Of a DNA stretch of 64,000 nucleotides, positions 20,801 to 32,306 are shown piece by piece. Source of the stretch: Tetramitus jugosus (Eukaryota > Heterolobosea > Eutetramitea > Acrasida > Vahlkampfiidae); assembly GCA_937625935.1 (NCBI GenBank), contig OW569353.1, positions 434,001 through 498,000 on the forward strand, given 5' to 3'. Numbering within the stretch: the first letter of the stretch is position 1; each line of letters begins with the position of its first letter. Both the position numbers and the translations under genes were made by a program. The notes under the pieces were generated by a model, which was not told the origin of the DNA, did no database searches, and saw nothing but the letters and a program-made list of their open reading frames with translations.

Positions 20801-21917
20801 TTTGCCCGAGTCACTCGCTCTTCATATTCTTCCTTCTTCTTTCGTAGCTCTGAAACCTCACGAACAAAATTGTTTCTCAACTGTATTAACTCTGCATCAC
20901 TCTCCTCGAATACTTCCTCATTGAGTACAGTCTTGAAAATCTCATCTGCGTACTTTTTGGCTCCTTGAATTGCACCACCGAGACGCTTCAACTCACTATT
21001 ATAGTGGTTGATTGAACTGGCTACAGAATCATATTTGTTAATATCAATGTCCAATTCAGCAATATCTGAATCCAACTTTGAAATTTTGTTCTTCAATTGA
21101 GCAACCTTGTATGTTTCCTTCTCTGATTCCTTTTGTAAATCAGCAGCCTGATTTCTGTGTCCTTCAGTCAACTTTAGCTCTGACTTTAATAACTTAATCT
21201 CTGTTGTTTGCTCCTTTTTGGACTTTGAGATGACATCGAGTGCTTTGGTGTAACGAGTCGAAGCAAAAATATCATCAAACTTCTTCTTGAGTACTGAGGA
21301 TTCAGATAGAGGCCAATTCACGTCTTCCTGATGACAAAAGATGACATTTTCCAAGATGGCTTTCGAAACACCCATGCACTCTGGTATATACTTGTCCATT
21401 TCAGTCACCTTGTAACTGTGACTCACAGTTTCTCCGTTTTGATTCTTTGTCTGAATCACAGCGTCCAACTGCTTAAACGTCGCACTCTTCTTGTTCTGAG
21501 TCAATGAGAAACTTCGAATGGAAACCATTCGTTTGGCATTGGCCGCACAAAACTGAAGACGGATCTGGGCTTTGACTTCAGTTGTGCCATCAACCTTTGG
21601 ATCATGAATAAATGATTTTCCTCTGTTGGAATTGGGAGGCAGTTCACCTGTTGTTGCATTCTTGAGACACTCAATAATGGTCTATGATTGTTTGTTATTT
21701 ACATAAGAAGCAAAAAAATGGGAAATCCACCTGTGTGTGAATACATTGATCTCTCTCAAAAAAAAAGTGTCTTGAAACAGCCAAAACAACTCACCGTTTT
21801 GCCAGCACCGTTCTGACCCAGAATAATGGTGAGTGGTTTGAAGAACTTGATGGTTTGCTTTTCATTGGGATCGAAGCTTCGAACACCCTGGATGGACATC
21901 CATTCTATGCTAGTCAT
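17863..21917 (-). CDS. RAD50: RAD50 DNA repair ATPase
   Basis: Exon 1 is 21795-21917 and exon 2 is 17863-21681, separated by a 113-bp GT..AG intron, giving 1313 residues (human RAD50 has 1312). RAD50 is the SMC-like ATPase of the MRE11-RAD50-NBS1 complex, which senses and tethers DNA double-strand breaks. Walker A is GQNGAGKT (residues 34-41), and the splice joins it directly to [16 protein letters not shown] as in other RAD50 proteins. [14 protein letters not shown] is the family-specific stretch. A long coiled coil is interrupted at about 680 by the zinc hook CIIC. The ABC signature ([18 protein letters not shown]) and Walker B with D-loop ([11 protein letters not shown]) lie at the C-terminus, followed by VITHDEEFV. 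All functional motifs are intact. The mitochondrial carrier gene is divergent, 374 bp away. Confidence 0.97.
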
Positions 21918-22291
21918 AATTTATGTTTTTGGTTATTCAATATGGATCCACGTATGTTGGTTTTATGGTACAGAGCACTCCTGACTGAAAAGGTTCGATA
22001 GTGTTTTTTCTCGAAATTCTCAGAAGTCCACAAACAACAATTCCAGATTTTTTTGGAAGCGAACCGGAGATCACAGACCAAAGCAAATATTGCGAGCACC
22101 ATCCAACCGGGCATCTCCCATTGATAAAATACTAGTGCCCTCACCTCAAGTGATTCCAACGTTGGAAGTGAGTCTTCTCTGGCATCTTGACGGAGATTTT
22201 TGGAATACCGCGCCTCCTCCGCACAGTTTTGCATACTCCGAAAAGCTGCGAATGTTGTTTTGTGAAAACACCACAAAAAACGAACAAAACA
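21918..22291. other. Intergenic region between divergent RAD50 and carrier genes
   Basis: This 374-bp stretch lies between two divergent start codons. It holds only short chance frames on both strands. I see no RNA gene, repeat or clear regulatory motif; it presumably holds both promoters. Confidence 0.6.
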
Positions 22292-23352
22292 ATGTCACAA
22301 TCCACAGCTGCAGTAGTTGATCAACAGCAGCAACAGACTACCCTCGGAAGTATGAGAGGATTCATGGGTGGTGTTGCCTCTGGAGTTTCAAAGCTCGTCG
22401 TTGGTCATCCATGTAAGTACATGTCATTTTGCAGCACATCATGATCTCTCGTTTGCATGGTTCCCATGTTGACACTTAAAACTTCCTTTTCATTGTTTTT
22501 GACTTTTTTGTGAATCTCCTCCAAGTCGATACTGTAAAAGTCCGTTTGCAAACAGATGCACCTGTTGCTGGAGTGCAGACAAGATTTAAAGGACCGATCC
22601 ATTGTCTGACTCAAACCATCAAGCACGAAGGATTTAGAGGATTGTACAAGGGTGCTACTCCACCGTTGTTTGGTTGGACAGCCATTGACTCTGTTTTGTT
22701 TGCTACATTGACAGCAAGCAGGAAATGGATACAGAACGGAGATCCTGAGCGAAAATTGACCTTGTTGGATCATACGGCGTGTGGTTTTGTCGCTGGTATG
22801 GCTGCATCTTTTATTGCTAATCCTGTCGAACTGGTGAAAACAAAGTTACAGGTACAGTATTCATGGTCAGCAAACAGTGCATCCGTACCAACGGGAACAT
22901 TGAACGCAGCGGCTCAATCGAATCGTATTGGACCAATCAAGGTCATTCAATCAATCTGGAGAGACAATGGCATCTTGGGCTTCTATCGTGCCATGACTGG
23001 CACGTTGCTCTTCCGTAGTTTCGTCTCCGTGTACATAGGCAGTTATGAATACTTTAAGATCAAGTTTGCAGAGTGGAATATGGGTCCATCATGGTTCCAG
23101 AACTTTATGGCAGGTGGTATGGCAGCCAACGTACTGTGGATCACTTCGTTCCCAACAGATCTCGTCAAGAACAGAATGATGGCCGATGAGAGCTACAAGA
23201 CTGTGCCTGACACATTCAAGAGAATTTATTTGAACGAAGGAGGCGTCAAAGCATTTTATAGAGGATTTGTCCCTTGCATGCTGAGATCCTTCCCAACCAA
23301 TGGTGCTGCCTTCTTGGCACTTGAAATGACCATGAAGTATTGGCCAAATTGA
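22292..23352 (+). CDS. Mitochondrial carrier (SLC25 family), carnitine/basic amino acid carrier-like
   Basis: Exons 22292-22412 and 22526-23352 give 315 residues. The 113-bp intron splits the first signature, and splicing restores PFDTVKVRLQT (PxDxxKxRxQ). The second and third repeats carry NPVELVKTKLQV and FPTDLVKNRMM. Each of the three repeats of about 100 residues has two membrane helices. The third repeat ends with GFVPCMLRSFPTNGAAFLALE, a pattern typical of the carnitine/acylcarnitine and basic amino acid carriers (SLC25A20/A29 and yeast Crc1/Ymc-type). The protein should sit in the inner mitochondrial membrane and exchange small solutes. The exact substrate cannot be assigned by eye. 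Confidence 0.9.
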
Positions 23353-23603
23353 ACAACGTTGACTATTGCCACTTTTGATTCAAGCGCAAGTTTCAATAAA
23401 GGTGTCACGAAGTGTGAAATCAATCCAGTGGCATATGTACTCAAAGCACAGACTATGAGACTAGAGTAAATTGTTCTCTTCGCTATTTTTGTAAGTTATC
23501 CGCCTTCCAAACACGAAAATCATCCATAAACAACGATACAAATGAAGATGATGCAAGACTCATAATAACAGCAACAACAACAAAACAACACACAAACGAA
23601 GCA

Positions 23604-24536
23604 ATGACAGCATCAAACAGCACTACGACATTTGCACACACTTCCAACTTGAATGGTGATCATAGGAGCAAGGGTGTGGGAGGTCGTGTCTCCTCTACAT
23701 CACAGAAGATTGTGTGTCGTACTACAACGAAGATTCTTGAAGAGAAGCTATCAATTGCAAATAAGAAGATTCAGTTATTGAACCAAAGTGTCACCAAACT
23801 CCAACTGGAACTAGTTCACTACAAACAATATTTCGCTTCCATGTACCTGAACAATTCTATGAACCATAATACAGCATCAAGTGCAGTTCCAATTTCTATT
23901 GTTGCACCTGTTAATATGGCATCTGTTGAGCAGAAGATTGATAATTACATTGAGCAATCTGATGATTCTGATCCAAGCATTGCATATTTTGAAGTGTCAT
24001 GTGCTTTGAAAGTATTGAAGAGCAGAGTGAAGCAAGCACGTACCCAGTCTATTAGTTTTCAACCAGAGAACACTGCATGTAATATTACTCGTGGTGAGTT
24101 TGAGAAATTGTATGATTGTCACAGAATCCAAGAATTTCTAGGTTCAGCAACCAAGATCCTTAATAATAGATTGCAACCTGGCTTTGCGAAGAATGGAACC
24201 AATCTACATCTAGGTCAATGTCCATTTTATCTGTTCAATTATTTTATGTCTCTACAGAGCAATTGTAAGCATACAACCAAAGTTTTCCACCCAATCAGAG
24301 ATGGAGTGAGAGTGAATGTCACAAAGCATTATTATAGATTCAATAATACTCTTCCTGATTTTGGATCCAGATGGCACATTCGTGATCATGGAAATGTTGT
24401 TGACTGGAGTGCAGAAATGAGATCCATGTACCAATCCATTGTATTAATTATTAATGAAGAAGATGATAGAGTTACATGCAAGTACTCTCAAGTGTCACAA
24501 TTCAAATTTTGTGATCGTTGGATAGATACTGCATAA
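23604..24536 (+). CDS. Hypothetical protein, possible mobile-element companion
   Basis: This 310-residue single-exon frame starts at the ATG at 23604. I recognise no family. Residues about 40-75 form a short coiled coil (KILEEKLSIANKKIQLLNQS). The C-terminal half (about 165-310) looks like a compact domain rich in Trp, His and aromatic residues (FGSRWHIRDHGNVVDW, QFKFCDRWIDTA). It ends 54 bp from the convergent stop of the transposase-like gene. The two genes are close together and both lack recognisable cellular function. A two-gene mobile unit is possible, but I found no terminal repeats. Confidence 0.65.
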   Translation: MTASNSTTTFAHTSNLNGDHRSKGVGGRVSSTSQKIVCRTTTKILEEKLSIANKKIQLLNQSVTKLQLELVHYKQYFASMYLNNSMNHNTASSAVPISIVAPVNMASVEQKIDNYIEQSDDSDPSIAYFEVSCALKVLKSRVKQARTQSISFQPENTACNITRGEFEKLYDCHRIQEFLGSATKILNNRLQPGFAKNGTNLHLGQCPFYLFNYFMSLQSNCKHTTKVFHPIRDGVRVNVTKHYYRFNNTLPDFGSRWHIRDHGNVVDWSAEMRSMYQSIVLIINEEDDRVTCKYSQVSQFKFCDRWIDTA

Positions 24537-24590
24537 TATGGACTAATTGTAAACAATTCATTTTTCAACTTCTGCAATGTAATTATATAC

Positions 24591-27356
24591 TCATACACTT
24601 CGAGCATTATTGATGTTGCCAATAAGCGTCTGTAGGAAAGAATCATTAGCTCCACTATACGCACGTGTGTTTCTCATCAAATCTGGATCAATTCTCTGCC
24701 TCTTATTAGAGTTATTGTCAGTTGTCACATACAATGGATACTGTGGCTGGAACTGTTGTTGCTCTTGCACAACTGGTGCAAGTTGTGGCTGGAACTGCTG
24801 TGTTGAGTACTGTTGAGATCCGTATTGTATCAATGGATACTGCTGCTGGAATTGTGGTGGCATCTGTGGAACAAATGGATTATTCATTTCTGGAATAGGG
24901 CCATTCTGTTGAGACGAATCAATGCTGGTACTGTTTCCAATTGGTACATATGCCTTCTCTGTTGATTGTGGTAGTTCAGATACATATTGTTGCATATATC
25001 CCTCTATATCATCACCCATCTGGAGCAAATCCAGTAGTACAATCAATTTCCAGTTCTCCAATTTGTTCAATAGGAGCTTTCGTGGATCATTCTTCTTCTT
25101 TTTGCTGTTAGTTTCATCTGTTTCATCAACGAATTCGTCATCGCTGTTACCATTATCATCTATAGGCTCCATATATTCAGAGTGTTTGCCCAGCCACTTT
25201 ATATGTTCATGCTGTGCTGGTAGATATATCTTTCTGAGGCCTTGATAGAATGTTTGCTCAAACTGAGTCTTTCTAGCAACGCCACTCTTTGCAGCTTTAC
25301 CACCTGCACTTGTAGCTCGTGTCTTGGCTTTCATGTGCATAGAGTGGACATTCTCTGTTCCTTCATTCGAATATCTGCACAAAGATCCATGCTGCACCAG
25401 CAATTCCGGCAAATGTTTGATCATAATATGAAAGTAATAGGCAAATTTGCTCGCTGGATATCTGAATCTGAGGAGACTTCCGAGTGTTTTGAGCAGTTGC
25501 TGCAGAAGCTCCATGTCTAACTCTTCAATCTCTTTGCTAGATGCCTCTACATATCTGTACATAACATATCGATGAATTTTCCAGATTGTAAGCTCCGCTG
25601 GATCTGCAATACCATCCAGCACACTCTCAAAGTTATGAAGAATCTCATTCACTTGACTGCCATTCAGATATGGTAACTTGATGTTGCTCTGATCGAAGTC
25701 ATCATCATCTGGATCATTCTCTCGAGCACGAAAATCAAACTGCGAACATCCATTTAACTTTCTGATGTTCTCTTTCAGCTGCTCATGCAATGGTTGCTCC
25801 TCACGAGATCTCAACAGAATTTGTGACAGAAGATTGCATACAGTTCTCATCTTCAAATGTAGAATACAGATCATAATAACGACATCCATTTTGTATTTCA
25901 TATTCAACATTCTAGCTGCGTGATCCTTTTGAAATAAATGTCTTTCAGCTTTCTTGCACATGCAAAATGGACAGAACAGACCATTCTTGAACACATCAGA
26001 TATAAGAGATAGAGCCTTCAGATCATTAACTAAAAATAACTTTAACTTGAATTCAACTTGATCTTGAGTGAATCCATTTTCTATCCACTTCTGAATTTGT
26101 TCGAATATAGGCTTGAACCTGGTGTCCACATCCTTCTCAGTTTCTGATCCAACATACGAGGCGCAGCAAATACACGAGTCTCTTGATTGAGTTGCAAAAG
26201 TAGAGAGGTTCAATGGCGTGAAAGTCATTGTCGTATATGCGTTTGCTCCACCATCAAATGACAGCTTTCCTTCAATAGACACTTCTCTTGGACCATCTGG
26301 AGTATACATAGAATCTCTGTGACAACAACAAATAGCAGAATGAATGTGATGTCTCTGGTGCTTGTTTGAACTGGTACAACAATTATCAGAATGAGTGTGA
26401 CGCACCTGCTGCAGTTCTTTCAATGCTCTTTTATGAATTTTGTGCATATCAGCTATTGCTTTGTCTAGTTCAATCTGTAGTCCATCCATAATTTTTGTGA
26501 CACTATACTTTTCCTCTATTTCATTATTCACATTAATTCTCGTTCGCTTGAGCGTTGACTCATGAGGTATATCATTCAAATTAGTATAACCTCGAACACC
26601 CTGCAGTAAACCATCGCTGATCATATAATGGTCTTTCATATACAAAATTGAAAACTTATCTGTTCTTAGTGGATTTGCTTCTTTCAAAATCTGGTTGATA
26701 GTTGAATACCTATTGGATCGTTTGGACACCTTTCCAGTTTGATCTCTGATGAAACTATCGATGATCTTATAGAAAATTTCTGGATGATATTGAAAATATA
26801 GTTCAAGAATGGCTTCCAATTATTGGCCATTCGACTCTAAAAGTTCAACGACACCGCACATCAAACGAGTAACTGTTTGTTTTTTATGACCTGCATCATC
26901 CATTTCTTTAACTAATTTGTAAGGTCTTCTGCCGCTCGTTGGTGATACAGTATGATTGTTACATTTGGCACAGTTTAAATTGAATAACTTCTTCATGTCT
27001 ACATGACCAAGTGGAATAGCAGATCCAGTTGCTTCTGAATTGTTTGAATTCACTAAATTATCTTCATTTAACTTTTCGGTCATAATTGAAACAAGATAGC
27101 TTATATATGAATCACGAACTGAGCACAATTCACTCTGCAAGAATTGATGTAACCATTTTTTATCCACGTATTTATGATTGCCAATCATCATACCAACTGG
27201 TTTATATGCTGCACTTTGTTGTGGTTTGAAATTCTTCGGCTTCTTGTCACTTCTAGTGCAGTAGTTCTTAATGAGACTTGTCAGATTGAAGTAATGAATG
27301 TCATTCACTCTTGTGAATACCAATATACTTGGATCAAAATTGACTTGTGCATTCAT
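24591..27356 (-). pseudogene. DDE transposase-like gene interrupted by an in-frame TAA
   Basis: From the ATG at 27354-27356 one frame runs 178 codons to TAA (26820-26822), then continues in the same frame for 742 codons to 24591. No ATG follows the stop immediately, so this reads as one gene of about 920 codons with a nonsense codon. In the second part (numbered from 26819), Asp189 (LSFDGGANAY), Asp266 (FLVNDLKAL) and a Glu in SNEGTENVHS (486 or 489) are spaced like a DDE/RNase H-fold transposase. CPFCMC...ERH (283-294) between Asp2 and Glu resembles the Cys/His insert of several eukaryotic superfamilies. The stretch around the Glu (FHIMIKHLPELLVQHGSL) resembles the corresponding part of RAG1/Transib proteins. 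The C-terminus is Gln-rich with a basic NKRQR. The superfamily assignment is an inference. Confidence 0.6.
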
Positions 27357-27778
27357 TTGTTCGTGTGTTGCTTGTTATTCGTGTTGTTGAAGTTCCACTT
27401 TTTTGTTGACACCAGTTCTTCTATCAATCATAAACAATCGCACTCAAACAATGACTAGTCATCAAATTCAAATCATAATAACCAAAGATTCGTATTGGAA
27501 GGCTTTATTTGGACATATTTTAGCCATTACATCGTTGCATGACCAAAAACGAATTGTTGATGATATCACAGCTTAGAATGGGGGGAAGTGGAACATACCC
27601 CACAAACCAAGCATTGAACTGTATTGTTTCGTCGGCTTTTCTGACGCGAAAATAATTCGACGTATGATGTCTTGTCACCAACCAAAAAACTACCCATTGT
27701 CAAAAACAACGAGAAAAACGTAATCGATTCAATCCAGTTGTTCTGTGAAATTTCATTCATTTTTCAGATAGATAAACA
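27357..27778. other. Intergenic region, with a short 41-codon frame
   Basis: These 422 bp lie between the transposase-like gene and the PH-LRR gene, which point away from each other. An ATG at 27451 opens a 41-codon plus-strand frame ending at 27576 (MTSHQIQIIITKDSY at its start). Its composition is protein-like, but it is too short to call. An ACGCGAAAATA string occurs near 27644. No tRNA or clear terminal inverted repeat is seen. Confidence 0.45.
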
Positions 27779-29420
27779 ATGAGTTGGAAACAACCAGACC
27801 CAATCATCAGTGATTACCATGGCAGAATTGTCAAACAAGGATATTTGACCAAAGAAGGTCGTCGTATCAAAACATGGAAACGGTACCGTACACAAAACTC
27901 TCTCTTGTTGAATGTTCTGTCTTTTTCACAGCACATGATTTTCAAGTTTATGATATGTTTCAATAGCTAACTCACACAATCAATTATATTTTCTTTTGCT
28001 TGTTTTTTCATCATGATTAAAAATTGTGTTGTTTAGTCGTTTCTTTATCATACGAAATGGTCAGTTAGAGTACTATACGAAAGCTTTGAATGTCCAACAA
28101 GGTCTCGTCGATGTTGCACACTACAAGGGTGCTGTTATTTTAGCTAGAAGCTTTGTAAAATATATAGGCAACGTGGATTCAAACACCAACAATAGCACCA
28201 ACACTACAGATGACTCTGGCTATGACTCTGGTGATGATTTGGCTACGATGATTGGTGGCGCCAACAACGCAGAAATCGAAACCGCCAAAACCAAAAAAAA
28301 TGATTTGATGAGCGCGTACGTTTACAAATTTATTGTGTATGATGAAATTACGAATCGTGCGCTTGTCATGGCGGCACGAACCGCACAAGAGGCAAAAGAA
28401 TGGGTTCAAGTCATTTCCAACTGTATTCACATTGAGAACTATATTGCTGCAGCAGAGCTAGAGAACACTAGGCCACTGCTCCAAGTGCTTCAGCTGCTCA
28501 ACAGAGGCAGAGATGCTCAATATCAAACAGAAGCTACGCTGGCTGCCATGGAACAGTCAATCATCATACCTGCCAGTCATCAGAACGTGTACGAGATTAG
28601 CACCTCTCACGTTGATGCCACAAAGCTTGAGCTAGTGAAAATTCAACCGTTCACACTCCATTCCATGAACACCATGATTGATTTTGTCTTGTACAACAAG
28701 TCACTCAGCACGTTGAACACTCTCAGGATTACTCATTGTGAGTTGAATGACGATTTTATGATTCCATTGTCTGAGGCGTTGAGTATCAATATGAATATTA
28801 GGACTCTGGACTTGAGTCACAATCGTATTGGTAACAAGGGTTGTGGTCTGTTGTGCGACGGTCTGTTGATCAACACTTCTCTAACACATTTGGACATGTC
28901 AAACAATGAGTTTGGTGATGCCGGTGTCGTGTACATTAGTGATTTGCTCATGAGTAACATTTCGTTGGCTCATTTGAATCTGTCCAGAAACAGCATTTCC
29001 ACTGATGGTATTCTGGCCTTGTCCAAAGCTCTGCAGTCTAACACTACGCTTATTCATTTGAACTTGAGTTATTCCAATGTGAATGAAGCAGCTGCTGAGC
29101 ACTTGTCAACCGGACTCAAGAACAACAAGACATTGTTGACATTGGGCATTGCTAATTGTAATATCACGAGTGCTGGTATGGACTCTTTGTGTTATGGTTG
29201 CTTGGTGAACAAGAGTTTGAAGGAGTTGGACTTGAGAGGTAATTTGTTCGATAAGGAGGGTGCTTTCGCTCTGGTGACAGCTCTCAAGGATCACAAGTCG
29301 TTAGTTCGAGTTGATATTGGTGAAAATTCACAAATGGGTTCCGATGGAATTACAGTTCTAGCCCAAGCTTTGAAGAGCAAGTTCCTCATCTCAAAATTGG
29401 TCATGACCAGAAAAAAGTAA
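27779..29420 (+). CDS. PH domain - leucine-rich repeat protein
   Basis: Exons 27779-27882 and 28037-29420 (154-bp intron, donor GTACCG) give 495 residues. Splicing restores the PH-domain core: VKQGYLTKEGRRIKTWKR joined to RFFIIRNGQLEYYTK. The domain ends with AQEAKEWVQVISNCI (about residue 140), an insert-bearing phosphoinositide-binding type fold. From about 200 to the end there are ribonuclease-inhibitor-type LRRs of about 28 residues (IRTLDLSHNRIGNKGCGLL, LTHLDMSNNEFGDAG, LAHLNLSRNSISTDG, LKELDLRGNLFDKEG). These are usual in cytosolic scaffolds. The protein may link a membrane lipid to a protein partner, for example in actin or Ras-type signalling, but the partner is unknown. The stop lies 46 bp from the convergent ChAPs-like gene. 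Confidence 0.88.
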
Positions 29421-29466
29421 AGTTCAATACAACTGAATATCTGGAGATTACAATAAACGAAAGTTT

Positions 29467-31953
29467 TTACATGTCGAAGCCATAGGTTTTGTTCACCACG
29501 CATTCGAGCAATAATTCTTGGACCATAAACATGCACTTGGGTGTAAATGACCTGCAAGGGCTGTGATCAGCATGGAAGACTCGACGAACTCTCTTCAAGC
29601 CATACTTTGCCACAAGGGCAAACATACCCTTCCTAACACAAGGATGCAATCTGTTCCATCGAGCATTTTCTGGCACACTGAGGATAGAAACACCATGTAA
29701 ATAAAAGGAAAGTAGGGCTTCCACGAGAATAAAGCACTCTTCAATATTCTTATCCGATACTTCAGTGTGTTTTGAAGAACTTAAAGAGAGCAATCTTTGG
29801 TAGCCCTTCAAATGGAAAGCTTGGGCAACACTATGCTTGTAAGCGTTAATTGCGTGATCAATTAGGTTCAATCGTTCGGACATTCTTCCTCTGTAGTACC
29901 AATCAGAGCTTGTCATGGGAGTGTTATCATTCATCCAAATGTTCAATTCAACAAGATCCTGCATAAGAATATCAAGCATTTCGCGCAACCATGGTTGACA
30001 TACGGCACTCTGATCGGTAGTTGTTTCAGAGTTGTTCGTTACAGTGTTGTTGTGGAATGTGACCACAATTGGTTGTGCGTCATCCTTTGTATCAGTGAAG
30101 ATGACCGTTATTGGTGGCTTGGTATCATCAGACCTGGCTGAGTCGTCTGTTGTTGATACAGGTCGATCTTGGGGCTTGAACAAAGCATTGACTCTTTGCA
30201 TTAGATTCTGGAAGCCAACTAAATCCTTCAAGTCCAATAACACACCATAGACATACGTACGCAGAACTTTTTGCCTGAAATAGGATGAGCATGACTGAAG
30301 AGAATGAATGTTGAAATCAGTTACCAATGGATCATCCAAGAAAACCTTGTGCACAGAGTTGTTTTGCGTAAAATGGATATCTTGAATCAGTTTCTTGTTG
30401 CCTTTCAAACGCAGCAACTCCTGTTTCGTATGACTTTCTCGGGTAGTCGAATTGTAAACATACTCGCCGTTCGTATAATGATCGACTGAGAACCACAAAG
30501 GCACAGCAGTTGTTTCTTTCTTCTTTTGGTCCATGGTACGAGTGCATGATACATTAACGTTAGCAGAGTAGAAGCAAAAGAAGTCCTTGGTTGTTGCTGG
30601 TTCTGGATCTGGAGGCATGGTAATAATGTTCAAACAACTGATCGCCTTTTCTACATTGCCCATTAGTGCGTACATTTCAGCAATATTGAGCCACGGAAGA
30701 ATCTTTGAGGGAGAGTTTTGTAAGATTGCCCTTGCAAGTGATAAAACATATTCATGCTCGAAGTGCGTTTTTCCAGACTTATGAGTCTTACTTCGATGAT
30801 GCAATATGACTGAACGACATTCTTCTACAAGCAAATCAATATTTTTCTCTTCTCTTAATAGGTGATCTGTAATCAACGCTTCTGCATCTTCTACATCACC
30901 CATCTGCCGTAAAATCTCTGAGATGTGAACTGTAACCATTTCATTCTGAACCATTAAAGTATTAAAGAATGATAAGGCTTGCTGATATTGACAGTTACGC
31001 AAGAAATGATCTCTCATCGCATACATGAAGGCGTTGTTGACTGGCGTACATCTTTCTTCATCCTGTGTCTGCAATTGTGATCCGTGGATACCACTCGTGG
31101 AAACATTAGTCACTCGGGTATTGATTCCCTTTGGAAATGAACGAATGGCTTGCTCAATCAATACGTCCTCAGCAACGGAATCATAGTAGAGGATCAATGG
31201 GTCCAAGATGCGTACATTTTCAGGTAAATTCGACTGATAATCATCAGAGCTCACCATTTGTTCATATCGCAAATGAGAGCATAACAACGTTTCTGTCCAC
31301 ATCTCCTCATTGATCTGATCAGAGATGGTACCACTCTCATCAATTACATAATACTTGACTGTTCCAGGCAACGTAATCTCCACTCTCAGATCATAACGAC
31401 TCAAGAAATTGTAACAACAATAAATAGCTTTTTCACACTTGTGATCCACAGCAGGTCTTCCAAAGAGCCATGACGTGTTCCTCTCCACTTCTTCCATCTC
31501 TTGTCCATGTATCAATTGAGTCATGTACACGGACATGCTCATTGCACTGCTCACATCTTGACCAAACACCCAATGAAAGTAACCAATCAATCGATCTTGA
31601 TCACTGCTTTGAGTAATTGGCACAACTGGAGTCGACAGCTGAGAATTCTCTCTTCTCTTATAGAGGACACACATGTCAGGAACGCCTAGTGAAGCATACT
31701 TGAACACTGTGGCATTTCTCATCTTGATCATATCACCCATTTGTTGTTCAATGAACTCTATTGGCAGAGGTCCCCACTTGCTCATGACTTCCACTTGATC
31801 AAAATTGATCTGTTGCGAGAGTTGTTCATCTTCCTTGATGGATAATCCTTGGATGGTGGTGGTCTTGGAGGTGCTGCTTTGATAGGCATCAGAAGGTGAT
31901 TGCTCAACGGGAGTCAATGGCGTCGGATTGAAATGCCTCAGAGATCGAAACAT
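29467..31953 (-). CDS. Large TPR-type protein, ChAPs (Chs5-Arf1-binding)-like
   Basis: This 828-residue protein starts at the ATG at 31951-31953; the frame extends upstream only without ATG. The N-terminal half contains GYFHWVFGQDVSSAMSM and IRSFPKGINTRVTN. The centre has TPR-like helical pairs (ILPWLNIAEMYALMGNVEKA). The C-terminal part has YRGRMSERLNLIDHAINAYKHS and FHLKGYQRLLSLSS. This order and these landmarks resemble the ChAPs family (yeast Bch1/Bud7/Chs6), the cargo adaptors of the exomer coat that carry selected membrane proteins from the trans-Golgi to the surface. The assignment is from memory of family features, so it could instead be another TPR scaffold. No membrane segment is seen. 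Confidence 0.6.
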   Translation of the reverse strand: MFRSLRHFNPTPLTPVEQSPSDAYQSSTSKTTTIQGLSIKEDEQLSQQINFDQVEVMSKWGPLPIEFIEQQMGDMIKMRNATVFKYASLGVPDMCVLYKRRENSQLSTPVVPITQSSDQDRLIGYFHWVFGQDVSSAMSMSVYMTQLIHGQEMEEVERNTSWLFGRPAVDHKCEKAIYCCYNFLSRYDLRVEITLPGTVKYYVIDESGTISDQINEEMWTETLLCSHLRYEQMVSSDDYQSNLPENVRILDPLILYYDSVAEDVLIEQAIRSFPKGINTRVTNVSTSGIHGSQLQTQDEERCTPVNNAFMYAMRDHFLRNCQYQQALSFFNTLMVQNEMVTVHISEILRQMGDVEDAEALITDHLLREEKNIDLLVEECRSVILHHRSKTHKSGKTHFEHEYVLSLARAILQNSPSKILPWLNIAEMYALMGNVEKAISCLNIITMPPDPEPATTKDFFCFYSANVNVSCTRTMDQKKKETTAVPLWFSVDHYTNGEYVYNSTTRESHTKQELLRLKGNKKLIQDIHFTQNNSVHKVFLDDPLVTDFNIHSLQSCSSYFRQKVLRTYVYGVLLDLKDLVGFQNLMQRVNALFKPQDRPVSTTDDSARSDDTKPPITVIFTDTKDDAQPIVVTFHNNTVTNNSETTTDQSAVCQPWLREMLDILMQDLVELNIWMNDNTPMTSSDWYYRGRMSERLNLIDHAINAYKHSVAQAFHLKGYQRLLSLSSSKHTEVSDKNIEECFILVEALLSFYLHGVSILSVPENARWNRLHPCVRKGMFALVAKYGLKRVRRVFHADHSPCRSFTPKCMFMVQELLLECVVNKTYGFDM

Positions 31954-32306
31954 GATGGTTAAATGTTGTTGTGAGTCAGTTAAGATTGCCCTTGCAATTT
32001 TTCGGATCAAAAAAAGCTACTGGACGTGTTTTCTTTCTTCTCCATCATGAGTTCCTCCTACTTGCTCTTGTCTCATCTGTTCAAGCAAGCGAAGCTTCAG
32101 AACGATGGAGTAGAGCTCCTCCATCGGTACATCCATCGAACAAACAGGCATCCATCACCCAAGAGAAGAATAGCAACATCGGAACACCGATCGCCCATTT
32201 TTCAAAATTTTTCTTGAACTGTGCACGAAAACCGCTGCGCTTCATATCTTTGAACTCCAACGATTTTCTCGAAACACCGACCAAAAAAACAAACGAACAA
32301 AGCGAG
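31954..32306. other. Intergenic region between divergent genes
   Basis: This 353-bp gap separates two divergent start codons. An open plus-strand frame crosses much of it in phase with the downstream gene, but without an ATG. I see no RNA gene or repeat. It is presumed to be a shared promoter region. Confidence 0.55.

Noticed and set aside
23353-27778. Terminal inverted repeats flanking the transposase-like pair
   Set aside because: The only similar strings are the CA-rich leaders upstream of the two start codons, which are common before genes in this window.
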